Source of the DNA: Schaalia cardiffensis
Lineage (GTDB): Bacteria; Actinomycetota; Actinomycetes; Actinomycetales; Actinomycetaceae
Length of the DNA: 40,890 bases
Assembly: GCF_016405145.1 (NCBI RefSeq)
Contig: NZ_JAEKIA010000016.1
Span: forward strand, 1 to 40,890
Direction of reading: 5' to 3'
The notes under the pieces are model-generated. The model did not search any database. It was not told the origin of the DNA and saw only the letters and a list, made by a program, of their open reading frames with translations. Shown here in pieces: positions 17,377-26,390 of this stretch (positions within the stretch are counted from its first letter, which is position 1; the number at the start of each line of letters is the position of its first letter). The position numbers and the translations under genes are program-made.

Positions 17377-18477
17377 TCACACAAGCTGTTGGGCGATTGC
17401 AACGGCGATCGCGGCTCCGAGCGCGATCGGTACGGCGTTGCCGATCTGGCGCGCGATGGCCGTTCGCGACCCGATGAACCTGTGGCTTTCGGGGAATCCT
17501 TGGAGAAGAGCGGCTTCGTAATGCGTGATCGCCCTGTCTTCCGCGGGATGGATGTAGCGGCCCTTCTCGGGCTTGAAGAATTCGGTTCGGATCGTGACGG
17601 ACGGACGGTCCCAATGCAGACGTCCCATGACGTCCATCGATCCGGTCTTGTGCTTGCGCCAGCAGGGCGCAAGCAGTTGATCGGGCAAGTCGGTACGGTT
17701 GCCGCCAAGCGGGATTGCCGCGAAGCGATCGAGTGACAATCGGGTGTAGGAACGGCTCCAGTGGAGATCTCGAGGGGCGAATGCGCCGTGGGTCGCGCGC
17801 CCATTCACCTCGATCGTGCGTTCTGCGAATGCTTGGTCTTTGTCGGGCCGACGCGGGACTCCGGCGAGGGCTTCGCGGACGGTTCTGTAATCGGGGAGGG
17901 TGTCATCGGTGAAGGGGGAATGAGTGCGCTCGGGAAATGCGGGCGGGTCGAGGTCTCGGTGGTGCCCGAGTATCACGGTCCGTTTGCGCGCTTGAGGGGA
18001 CCCGTAATCCGCGGAGTTCAGGATCCGATAGTCGAAGGAATAATCCCTCAGGAGCCCCGTGGGAGAAGTCTCATCGAGGAACTCTCGGTATTGGGGGGAT
18101 GTGGAGAACTGGGGAACGTTCTCCACGACGAAGTACTTGGGCCGTACACGGCTCAGGGTCTGCGCGTACTGCTCCCAGAGCGAGTTGCGCTCGTCGTTCG
18201 CATCTCGATTCCCCAACGTGCTGAACCCCTGACAAGGCGGGCCGCCGACGACGACATCAATGTCCTGCGGCGTGTCGCCGCGTTCCAACCAACTCTGGAC
18301 CGAACCGGCGAACACATCCGTCCCGGCGAAGGTCGCCGCATAGGAGGCTGCGGCGAAGGTGTCCATTTCCACTGCTGCGGCGCTTCGGAAGCGCGGAGAA
18401 GCCACATGGAAGCCCGCAGTCAGGCCTCCGGCCCCGGCGAACAGATCAAGGACGCGGATCGGGGAGTCAGCAGGCAT
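17377..18477 (-). CDS. DNA (cytosine-5)-methyltransferase
   Basis: The 366-residue product carries the C5-methyltransferase motifs in order: motif I DLFAGAGGLTAGF (11-23), motif IV GGPPCQGFS with the catalytic cysteine C82, motif VI ENV (119-121), motif VIII QARKR (162-166), a short target-recognition region, and motif X RQIGNAVP near the end. It methylates the C5 position of cytosine in duplex DNA using S-adenosylmethionine; the target cannot be read from sequence. It is transcribed away from the six-gene operon and leads the membrane protein by 13 bases. In a restriction setting it would protect the host site. The Vsr-type gene at the far end of the island is the usual companion of such enzymes. 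Confidence 0.95.
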   Translation of the reverse strand: MPADSPIRVLDLFAGAGGLTAGFHVASPRFRSAAAVEMDTFAAASYAATFAGTDVFAGSVQSWLERGDTPQDIDVVVGGPPCQGFSTLGNRDANDERNSLWEQYAQTLSRVRPKYFVVENVPQFSTSPQYREFLDETSPTGLLRDYSFDYRILNSADYGSPQARKRTVILGHHRDLDPPAFPERTHSPFTDDTLPDYRTVREALAGVPRRPDKDQAFAERTIEVNGRATHGAFAPRDLHWSRSYTRLSLDRFAAIPLGGNRTDLPDQLLAPCWRKHKTGSMDVMGRLHWDRPSVTIRTEFFKPEKGRYIHPAEDRAITHYEAALLQGFPESHRFIGSRTAIARQIGNAVPIALGAAIAVAIAQQLV

Positions 18478-18584
18478 GACCCCAGGATAGCCGGCCGATC
18501 TCGGCGGGCCCTTTGAATCCGCGGGAATGTCCTTCGAACGAACGGCTCGTCAGAGCGTCTGAAATGATGAGGAACCTTGTGATG

Positions 18585-18604
18585 TGAGATACTCCCCGGG
18601 GAGT
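18585..18604 (+). promoter_or_regulatory. Candidate extended -10 promoter overlapped by a perfect 14-base palindrome
   Basis: TGA followed by GATACT (18585-18593) fits an extended -10 element without a good -35 box. It is overlapped by the perfect palindrome ACTCCCCGGGGAGT (18591-18604), a likely operator. The site lies between the divergent methyltransferase and the DUF1156 operon, about 50 bases before the latter. No regulator gene is apparent in the island. Confidence 0.45.
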
Positions 18605-18653
18605 TTCGCGGCGCCACTGGCACAGCGGATGGACTTTTCTCAATGAGGATCTG

Positions 18654-21482
18654 ATGGTGAAGAAGAAGCTGATCGAGGTCGCCCTGCCGCTGGACGAGAT
18701 CAACGCGCAGTCTGGGCGCGAGAAGTCGATCCGCAAGGGCCATCCTTCGACACTCCACCTGTGGTGGGCTCGCCGTCCTCTTGCAACGGCCCGCGCAGTC
18801 TTATTCGCACAGCTCGTCGACGATCCCTCCGAACGATATGGGGAGTTCCTCTCCGATGCCAGAAGGGCCGGGGCGGTGGAGCCGGAAGAGTCTGCCCGGG
18901 AACGCGTGACGGAGGAGCGCCAGCGCCTCTTCGATCTCATCAGGCGCATGGTGAACTGGGACAACATCAACGATGGGGCCTTGATGAACGAAGTCCGCGC
19001 TGAAATCCGCCGATCCGCAGGCGATAACCCGCCCGCAATCCTCGATCCCTTCGCGGGCGGCGGCACCATTCCCCTGGAGGCGCAGAGACTCGGGATCGAA
19101 ACGCACGCTTCCGATCTCAACCCTGTGGCGGTCCTCATCAACAAGGCCCTCATCGAGATTCCCCCGACGTTTGCCGGGCGTCCTCCCGTCTTCCCCGGAG
19201 CGGACACGGGGATGGCGTCGTGGAGCGGCGCCCAGGGGCTTGCCGAGGACGTGCGCCGCTACGGCGAATGGATGCGTGACGAGGCGAAGAAGAGGATCGG
19301 CCATCTTTACCCGAAAGCGACCCTTGAGGACGGCACTGAGACGACGGCCATCGCGTGGATCTGGGCGCGGACGGTCGTATGCCCGAACCCCGCGTGCGGG
19401 ATCCGTGCTCCACTGGTGCGCTCCTGGTGGCTCGGCAAGAAGAAGGGCAAGGAGACCTACATCATTCCCAGCGTTGTGGATGGGCGAGTCGAGTATTCGA
19501 TAGGGCACGCTCTGCCCGGCCCTTCCAAGGACGAGGATGGGACAATCGCAGGAGGAAAAGGCAGGTGCATAAGATGTCAAACTTTGATTGACAACAAGTA
19601 TATTCGGGAATGTGCGACAAACGAAGGGCTGGGTAGAGTTCTTTTGTCTATTGTTGCAGAAAGGAAGGTGAGTCGGGTATATCTGCCGCCAAATGAAATC
19701 CATGTGGAAGTAGCCGGCGTTCCACGACCGAACGATGTGCCTTCGCAACTGATTCCGGATAACAATCATGATGTCGATCGTCTTCCGATGTATGGAATGC
19801 CGACTTGGGCTGACGCATTTACGAACCGGCAGCTTGTGGCGTTGACTGCTTTCTCAGATTTGGTCGGGGATGTTCGCGAGAAGGTGCTCGCCGACGCCCT
19901 CGCCACCGGGATGTCCGAAGATGGGCGTCTCGAGTCTGGTGGAGTCGGAGCGGAAGCCTATGCCGATGCCGTTGCGACTTACCTGGGACTCGTTGTTTCT
20001 CGGCTGGCTGATTATTCCTCATCGATCAATACCTGGGCGAGTAATCCGCAAATGGAGATCCTCCGTAACGTTTTTGCTCGGCAGGCTATTCCCATGGCGT
20101 GGGATTATGCCGAGGGCAATCCTTTTGCGAACTCGTCCGGAAGTCTTGCCATCATGGTGAGAGCTGTGGCCAACGCCGTCGAACGAATACCGGCTTCAGA
20201 GTTCGCCAAAGCGGAACAAGCAGACGCCGCTACGCGCTCCTACTCCGGAGTTGTGGTTTCAACGGATCCCCCGTACTACGACAACATCGGATACTCCGAC
20301 CTCTCGGACTTCTTCTACGTTTGGCTCAGGAGGACTCTGAAGGAGATCCATCCCGAACTCTTCTCCACGATGCTCGTCCCGAAGGCGGAGGAACTCGTGG
20401 CCAATCCATACCGTCACGGGGGCAGGAAAGGGGCCAAGGAGTTCTTCGAAGAAGGATTCCGAGAAGTGTTCGCCAAGGCCCGGAAGGATGCGAACACGGA
20501 TTATCCGATGACGGTGTACTACGCATTCAAGCAGTCCGAGCTGAAAAGAGAAGGCCGTTCTTCGACGGGCTGGTCGACGATCCTCGAGGGGATGATCCGG
20601 TCAGGCTGGACGATCACCGCAACCTGGCCCGTGCGCTCTGAGCGCGCCGGAAGGATGCTCGCCGTCGGCACGAATGCCCTCGCCTCCTCGATCGTCCTCG
20701 TGCTCCGCCCCCGTCCCGAGGACGCGACGATCATCGATCGTCGAAGACTGTTGCGTGAACTACACTCAACTCTTCCAGACGCCATCGAGACCCTCAGAAG
20801 CGGCGGCATCGCCCCCGTTGACCTGGCGCAGGCGGCGATCGGCCCCGGCATCGGAGTCTTCTCGAAGTACGCAGGAGTGATCAACACCGACGGAACGAGC
20901 ATGTCCGTTGCGGAGGCCCTCGTGCAGATCAACGCCCTCCTCGATGAAATCCTCTCGGACCAGGACGACGATCTCGATCCGGACACGCGCTGGTGTCTTG
21001 CCTGGTACGAGACCAGGGGCTTCGACGAGGGACCGTACGGCGATGCCGAAACCCTCGCAAACGCCCGCAACGCCTCGATCGAGGCCCTTAGGCTCGGCGG
21101 AGTGCTCAACGCCAGCGGCGGACGGGTCTCGCTGATCTCAGTCGACCAGATGCAGGACGGATACGATCCGACGACGGACGAGCGAATCTCCCAGTGGGAG
21201 GTCGTCATCAACCTCGCACACGCGCTCGAATCCCAGGGCATGGATAGCGCCGCAAAGATCCTCGCCGGAGCCCGCGGACGCGGCATCGACACCGACGTTC
21301 TGCGATCGCTCGCTTACAGGCTCTACTCGATCGCCGAGAGGAACAAACAGACCAAGGAGGGAACCGTCTTCAACGCCCTTGGCTCCTCCTGGCTCGAGAT
21401 CAGTGCGGCGGCAGCGGATGCACGCGCATCGTCATACGAGAACCAGAGCGGTTTCGACTTCGACTCCCTGCAGGAGGACTGA
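18654..21482 (+). CDS. DUF1156 adenine-specific DNA methylase with zinc ribbon (COG1743 type)
   Basis: The 942-residue product starts with the DUF1156 region (IEVALPLDEIN, then REKSIRKGHPSTLHLWWARRP; residues 7-42). The S-adenosylmethionine motif is DPFAGGGT (131-138) and the N6-adenine catalytic motif is DPPYYD (538-543). Between them are two CxxC-type pairs (C243/C248 and C305/C308) that can form a zinc ribbon. GAGGA precedes the ATG. It is first in the six-gene operon; DUF499 follows after 3 bases. Methylases of this family recur in defence islands next to DUF499 ATPases. The DNA for about residues 303-402 is only about 48 percent GC, well below its flanks, suggesting replacement of part of the domain between the motifs. 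Confidence 0.93.
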   Translation: MVKKKLIEVALPLDEINAQSGREKSIRKGHPSTLHLWWARRPLATARAVLFAQLVDDPSERYGEFLSDARRAGAVEPEESARERVTEERQRLFDLIRRMVNWDNINDGALMNEVRAEIRRSAGDNPPAILDPFAGGGTIPLEAQRLGIETHASDLNPVAVLINKALIEIPPTFAGRPPVFPGADTGMASWSGAQGLAEDVRRYGEWMRDEAKKRIGHLYPKATLEDGTETTAIAWIWARTVVCPNPACGIRAPLVRSWWLGKKKGKETYIIPSVVDGRVEYSIGHALPGPSKDEDGTIAGGKGRCIRCQTLIDNKYIRECATNEGLGRVLLSIVAERKVSRVYLPPNEIHVEVAGVPRPNDVPSQLIPDNNHDVDRLPMYGMPTWADAFTNRQLVALTAFSDLVGDVREKVLADALATGMSEDGRLESGGVGAEAYADAVATYLGLVVSRLADYSSSINTWASNPQMEILRNVFARQAIPMAWDYAEGNPFANSSGSLAIMVRAVANAVERIPASEFAKAEQADAATRSYSGVVVSTDPPYYDNIGYSDLSDFFYVWLRRTLKEIHPELFSTMLVPKAEELVANPYRHGGRKGAKEFFEEGFREVFAKARKDANTDYPMTVYYAFKQSELKREGRSSTGWSTILEGMIRSGWTITATWPVRSERAGRMLAVGTNALASSIVLVLRPRPEDATIIDRRRLLRELHSTLPDAIETLRSGGIAPVDLAQAAIGPGIGVFSKYAGVINTDGTSMSVAEALVQINALLDEILSDQDDDLDPDTRWCLAWYETRGFDEGPYGDAETLANARNASIEALRLGGVLNASGGRVSLISVDQMQDGYDPTTDERISQWEVVINLAHALESQGMDSAAKILAGARGRGIDTDVLRSLAYRLYSIAERNKQTKEGTVFNALGSSWLEISAAAADARASSYENQSGFDFDSLQED

Positions 21483-21485
21483 CTC

Positions 21486-24400
21486 ATGGCGTCCCCCTCC
21501 AACCGCCACAGCGTCGGCGAAGGCCTCGACCTCCTCGCCGAAAGCCTCGGGCCCTGGATCAGCAGAACCCTTAACGGTAGGATTCCCGCCGAGACCCCGT
21601 GGGAGGATCTTCTCGCAGCGAAGGACGGGATCACCGGCAAGACCTACGATCCGGGCGACCTTCACTGTCAACTGCGGATCGTCACCGAGCACATGGGCGA
21701 CCTCGGATTCCTCTTCAACGACTCCCTGTCCCGCGCGGAGCAGAATCTCGCGCAGGAGCTCCGCGATGTGAGGAACGCATGGGCCCACGGAGTGCAGTTC
21801 AGCTCCGACGACGCCTACCGCGCGCTCGACACCGTCGAGCGACTGCTCAAGGCGATCAACGCCCCCGAAGCGGCCGTGCGCGCGCGCAAGACCCGAGTGG
21901 ATATTCAGCGCAGAACCTATGACGCCGCGGCTCGACGCGACAGTCGCGAGGCCGCGGTCGCAATGCCCGGACTGGGGGAGGAGGGCCTGACACCCTGGAA
22001 GGACGTCGTCCGCCCCCACGCCGACATCCTCTCGGGGGATTTCGGACAGGCCGAGTACGCGGCCGACCTCTACCAGGTCGCACACGGCCAGGGCGGTGCC
22101 GAATACCGCGATCCCGTGCGATTCTTCGAGCGCACCTACCTGACGCAGGGCCTCAAGACGCTCCTGACCATCAGCGCCAACAGACTCTCCGGTGACGGCA
22201 ACGCCCAACCCATCGTCAACCTGCAGACCACCTTCGGCGGCGGCAAGACCCATTCGATGCTCGCCGCATGGCACCTCGCGGGCGGAACGCCGCTCCACGA
22301 CCTGCCACAGGACCTCCAAGACCTCCTGGGCGACAGAGAACTGCCTGCGACGATCCGACGGGTCGCCATCGTCGGCAACGAGATCTCCCCCGGACAACCG
22401 ATGAGGAAGGCCGACGGCACCGTCGTACGGACTCTCTGGGGGGAACTCGCCTGGCAGCTCGGCGGAGCCGTGGGCTACGCCTTCGTCGCAGAGGCGGACA
22501 GGACGGGGACGAACCCGGGAAGTGCCCTGCGCAGCCTCATCGCCGAGTATTCCCCGGCGCTGATCCTCATCGATGAATGGGTCGCCTACGCCAGAGGGCT
22601 CTTCAACAGGGAGGACGAGCATCTGCCGGGCGGAAGCTTCGACGACCAGTTCTCCTTCGCGCAGACCCTCGCAGAAGCAGTCAAGGCCGTTCCCGGAGCC
22701 CTACTGCTCGTCTCCATCCCCGCATCCGACATTCGGGCCGACGGCACCCCGACCAAAGCATTCGAACTCGAGATCGGCGGAACCGGCGGACGGGAGGCCC
22801 TCGCCCGACTCCAGCACATCGTCAGCCGCGTCGCCTACAACTGGAGCCCAGCGTCATCCGGAGAGAGCTTCGAGATCGTTCGCCGCAGGCTCTTCACCGA
22901 CCTCGACGCCGACGCCATCCGCAGACGCGAAGCGACGGTCAGAAGGTTCAGTGAGTACTACCGCGCACAGCCGGGAGAACTGCCCTCTGAAACGATCCAA
23001 GTCGACTACGAGCAGCGTCTGCGCGAGGCCTACCCCATTCATCCGGAACTCTTCGACAGGCTCTACAACGACTGGTCCTCGCTCGAACGCTTCCAAAGGA
23101 CCCGCGGCGTCCTGCGACTCATGAGCGCGGTCGTCCACTCCCTCGTGGAATCGTGCGACGATTCGCCGCTCATCATGCCCGGATCGATCCCCCTCGACGA
23201 CGCCGTGGTCCGGGACGAGATCTGCGGATACCTCGACGACTCCTGGCGATCCATCATCGAGAGCGACGTCGACGGACAGGCATCCACCCCGCTGCGTATA
23301 GACAAGGAACGGGCACTCTATGGGAGACGGGCGCTCACCAGGCGCATCGCGAGGGCATTGTTCCTTGGGTCGGCAGCAGCAACCGACGACGCTCACAAGG
23401 GCGTCGGAAGGGCGAGGCTCTTCCTCGGAGTCGCAATGCCGGGAGACACGCTCGGCAACTTCGGATCCGCACTGCAACTGCTCACCGACAATGCGACCTA
23501 CGTCTACAACGAAGCCGGGAGGAGCTGGTACGACAGGAGGGCGTCGATCAACCGACTCGTCGGCGATCGGGCGAGATCCTATTCCGACGCCGACGTCCGC
23601 AGAGCCGCAATCGAGATGATCGAACGCCTCGCAGGGCGCTCCCCCGAATTCGTGAAGAACCTCATCGCACCAAGCTCGACCGGTGACGTGCCCGACGAGC
23701 AGGAAGTCCGCCTGGTCATCCTCGGCCCTGAACTGACGGTTTCTGGGAAGAACAGATCCGTCTCCGGTCCCGGTCGCGACTTCACAGACGAAATGCTCCG
23801 CAAACGCTCCTCCGCGCCCCGCGTCCACGCGAATACGATCATCGCCGTGGCGCCCGACGCGTCGAAATGGGCCGATGCGGAGCATGCACTCCGCACCCAC
23901 ATGGCATGGTCGGAGATGTCCGGGCAGGGAGCCGTCCGTACTCACGATCTCACGCACAGCCAGGCGGAACAGGCGAAGGCGAAGGCCCTCGAGACGAGGG
24001 CCGCCGCCGAGCGCGCCGTCTCCGCGGCCTGGGTGTGGGCGCTCCATCCCGAGCAAGACGACGGAACCCGGCCGTTCACGGTCAGGGGCACCAGGATAGA
24101 CGGGGACGAATCGAGGATCGCGGTTCGCGCGGGCGCCAAGCTCGGCCGACAGGACCAGATCCTCACGCACTGCAGCGCGTCCTCCATCGCCCTCGACCTG
24201 CAAGGGACGAACCTGCGGGCCCGCTGGAACAGGGGATGGATCACAGTCTCAGAACTCTGGTCCCTCTACACGAGATATCCGTACATGAAACGTCTGCGAG
24301 ACGAACGCGTGCTGCGCAGCGCCGTCGCCTCGGTCATGGCCGACATAGGCTGGCATTCAGTCGGTTTCGCCCTCGCCTCCGGTTACGACGAGAGGACAGG

Positions 24401-24869
24401 AGACTTCGAGGATCTGCGGATACCGCTCGAGGACGACGAGCCCGAGATCATCAGCGCCACAGTCCTGGTCGCTCCGCCACTCGCCCAGGCACAGCGGAGA
24501 CGGGAGAAGGAGGAACATGAGAACGCCTCCGGAATCCCCCCGGCACTCCTCTCCCTCCTCCCGTCAGACACCGGGGACGACGACTCCGGCCTCGAGCCGC
24601 CGACTGAGAGGCCGGAAGCGCCCGTCAATGAGAACACCTACTACCGGGGCCGCATCGACCTCGACCCCGGGAAGGGTATTGAGACCCAGCTCATAACACT
24701 CGTCGAGGAGATCATCGAGCGCATCGTCCAAGCGGACGCCGACTCTCTCGAGATCGGTGTGAATATCGAGGCCAGGAAGTACGCGGGCTTCCCCGAAGCG
24801 ACGGTTCGCGCGGTCACGGAGAACTCCAGGACACTGGGACTGACTCCAGGACGCTTCACGGGGGACTGA
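21486..24869 (+). CDS. DUF499 ATPase with N-terminal Swt1-like HEPN domain (COG1483 type)
   Basis: The 1127-residue protein begins with about 130 residues resembling Swt1-type HEPN domains, ending in RNAWAHG (R96-H101), which fits the R-x4-H ribonuclease motif. The ATPase core has Walker A GGGKT (251-255) and a Walker B LIDEW (361-365), as in DUF499/COG1483 proteins. A long C-terminal region includes a winged-helix-like part and an acidic, proline-containing linker (about 1020-1060). AGGAGG lies 9 bases before the ATG. It is co-translated with the DUF1156 methylase, its usual partner. The likely role is an ATP-driven restriction or translocation component; an RNase activity for the HEPN part is inferred from the motif only. 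Confidence 0.92.
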   Translation: MASPSNRHSVGEGLDLLAESLGPWISRTLNGRIPAETPWEDLLAAKDGITGKTYDPGDLHCQLRIVTEHMGDLGFLFNDSLSRAEQNLAQELRDVRNAWAHGVQFSSDDAYRALDTVERLLKAINAPEAAVRARKTRVDIQRRTYDAAARRDSREAAVAMPGLGEEGLTPWKDVVRPHADILSGDFGQAEYAADLYQVAHGQGGAEYRDPVRFFERTYLTQGLKTLLTISANRLSGDGNAQPIVNLQTTFGGGKTHSMLAAWHLAGGTPLHDLPQDLQDLLGDRELPATIRRVAIVGNEISPGQPMRKADGTVVRTLWGELAWQLGGAVGYAFVAEADRTGTNPGSALRSLIAEYSPALILIDEWVAYARGLFNREDEHLPGGSFDDQFSFAQTLAEAVKAVPGALLLVSIPASDIRADGTPTKAFELEIGGTGGREALARLQHIVSRVAYNWSPASSGESFEIVRRRLFTDLDADAIRRREATVRRFSEYYRAQPGELPSETIQVDYEQRLREAYPIHPELFDRLYNDWSSLERFQRTRGVLRLMSAVVHSLVESCDDSPLIMPGSIPLDDAVVRDEICGYLDDSWRSIIESDVDGQASTPLRIDKERALYGRRALTRRIARALFLGSAAATDDAHKGVGRARLFLGVAMPGDTLGNFGSALQLLTDNATYVYNEAGRSWYDRRASINRLVGDRARSYSDADVRRAAIEMIERLAGRSPEFVKNLIAPSSTGDVPDEQEVRLVILGPELTVSGKNRSVSGPGRDFTDEMLRKRSSAPRVHANTIIAVAPDASKWADAEHALRTHMAWSEMSGQGAVRTHDLTHSQAEQAKAKALETRAAAERAVSAAWVWALHPEQDDGTRPFTVRGTRIDGDESRIAVRAGAKLGRQDQILTHCSASSIALDLQGTNLRARWNRGWITVSELWSLYTRYPYMKRLRDERVLRSAVASVMADIGWHSVGFALASGYDERTGDFEDLRIPLEDDEPEIISATVLVAPPLAQAQRRREKEEHENASGIPPALLSLLPSDTGDDDSGLEPPTERPEAPVNENTYYRGRIDLDPGKGIETQLITLVEEIIERIVQADADSLEIGVNIEARKYAGFPEATVRAVTENSRTLGLTPGRFTGD

Positions 24870-24872
24870 GAG

Positions 24873-26390
24873 ATGGAATCGATCGCAGCCGTCTCATCGA
24901 GGACGGCACCGCCGGACCCGTCGATCACCAGGGCTGTCGGCACCCACCACGAATTGCGCACGGCACTCGGCGACATCGTGGACAACGCCATCGACGCCGG
25001 CGCGGAGAACATCCTCATCCGATTCCTCACGGAGGACGACCGGATCGAAGGCATCTACATCATCGACGACGGAACCGGAATGGACGAGAAGACCATTGAT
25101 GCGGCGATGATCTTCGCGAGGAAGCGCGACTACGGGGAATCAGCACTCGGGTACTTCGGTCTCGGCCTCAAGGCCGCATCGCTCAGCCAGGCTACGATCC
25201 TCGAAATCTACTCGCACTCCCTCGGGTCGGTTCCCGTCGGACGGCGGATCTCCAGGGACGAGCCCACGAGGATAGAGATACTCGACCCTGCGCAGGCCGA
25301 GGCGGAGATGAAACGGCGCAGGGCGATGATTCCCCGAACCGAGTCATCGCACGGAACGATCGTCTATTGGCGCGCGCCGCGCATGACTCTTAACGCGACG
25401 AGCACAGCGGAGCTCCGGACTTGGCTGTCCGAGAAGATCGAAGAACTCAGAGCGTACCTCGGCTTGACTTTCCACAGGATCCTGGAATCTGGCGGCATCC
25501 GCCTGGGCATCGATGAATTCGAACTCGAACGGGACGAGCCCGGCGCCCCCAGAAACGTTGATCCGATTGATCCCCTCTCCCTGGCTGCGCTGGCCTGTCG
25601 GCCAGCGCAGCTTTACGGGGATTGCGCCGGAGCGAACTTCACCGCAACAGCGGTCCTCGTGGCCGACGCCATACGCAATGCGCGCGGATTCATCGCCGCA
25701 GCGAGGGTTTCCCCTGTGACCGACGGTCAGGGTTTCTACGTCTACCGGAATGACCGCCTCCTGCAGATCGGCGGCTGGAACTCAATGGCCGACGAGAACG
25801 GCGCGGCGGATTACTCCCGACTCAGAGTCGCGATCGACATCGACAGCCGACTGCTGGACCATGTCGAGATCAACCCCGAGAAGAGCGGAACGGTCTTCGA
25901 CGCCGACCTCATCAGTTCGCTGCGCAGTGCGAGGGTTTCGGACGGGCGAGCCCTCGGCGACCTCCTCGCCGAAGCCGCAGAACTGGCGAGGACATCGAAG
26001 ACTCGCGAAAGGCGCCCGATCGAGATGGTCGAAGTGGGGACGGGTATCGGAAGGGCGGTCTACGACGCGATCGCGGACGCCGTGGACTTCACATCCGATG
26101 AACCGGTCGGGATCCGCTGGAAGCGCCTGCGGGAGGGGAAACTCGTCGAGGTGAGGAGGGAAACGGGCGTGATCTACCTCAACGACAGGTACAGGACGAT
26201 CCTCTCCGACTCCACTGACCCGAACGACGCCCCTTTGCTCAAGACACTGATTTACCTGCTCTACGGCGGTTTTTTCGAGGGCTCCTATCTCGGGCCGCGC
26301 GAGAAGCTCAAGATCGAGGCCTGGAACTCGATCATCGATGCAGCGCTCGAAGACGAGATCCGCCGCAGGAAGGAGCGAGACGGTGCCTGA
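24873..26390 (+). CDS. MutL/MORC-like GHKL (HATPase) protein
   Basis: The 505-residue product has a GHKL ATP-binding domain at its N-terminus: N-box ALGDIVDNAIDAG (31-43), G1 box DDGTGM (65-70) and ATP-lid G2 box GYFGLGLKAAS (93-103). A second domain of the S5 type probably follows (about 200-340, including FYVYRNDRLLQIGGW, reminiscent of MORC/MutL-type proteins). The C-terminal ~130 residues are unassigned. It starts 3 bases after the DUF499 stop and overlaps the next gene by 8 bases. Such ATPases are known companions of Z1 and Vsr-type proteins in restriction-like systems, where ATP-driven dimer clamping is assumed to control DNA loading. That role is inferred. Confidence 0.9.
   Translation: MESIAAVSSRTAPPDPSITRAVGTHHELRTALGDIVDNAIDAGAENILIRFLTEDDRIEGIYIIDDGTGMDEKTIDAAMIFARKRDYGESALGYFGLGLKAASLSQATILEIYSHSLGSVPVGRRISRDEPTRIEILDPAQAEAEMKRRRAMIPRTESSHGTIVYWRAPRMTLNATSTAELRTWLSEKIEELRAYLGLTFHRILESGGIRLGIDEFELERDEPGAPRNVDPIDPLSLAALACRPAQLYGDCAGANFTATAVLVADAIRNARGFIAAARVSPVTDGQGFYVYRNDRLLQIGGWNSMADENGAADYSRLRVAIDIDSRLLDHVEINPEKSGTVFDADLISSLRSARVSDGRALGDLLAEAAELARTSKTRERRPIEMVEVGTGIGRAVYDAIADAVDFTSDEPVGIRWKRLREGKLVEVRRETGVIYLNDRYRTILSDSTDPNDAPLLKTLIYLLYGGFFEGSYLGPREKLKIEAWNSIIDAALEDEIRRRKERDGA

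Noticed and set aside
17364-17804. N-terminal extension of the membrane protein into the methyltransferase gene
   Set aside because: It would overlap the methyltransferase by over 400 bases; the TTG with AAGGAG just after the methyltransferase stop explains the start.
22854-24203. A 449-codon minus-strand frame inside the DUF499 gene
   Set aside because: It is antisense to a well-supported gene and lacks any recognisable motif.
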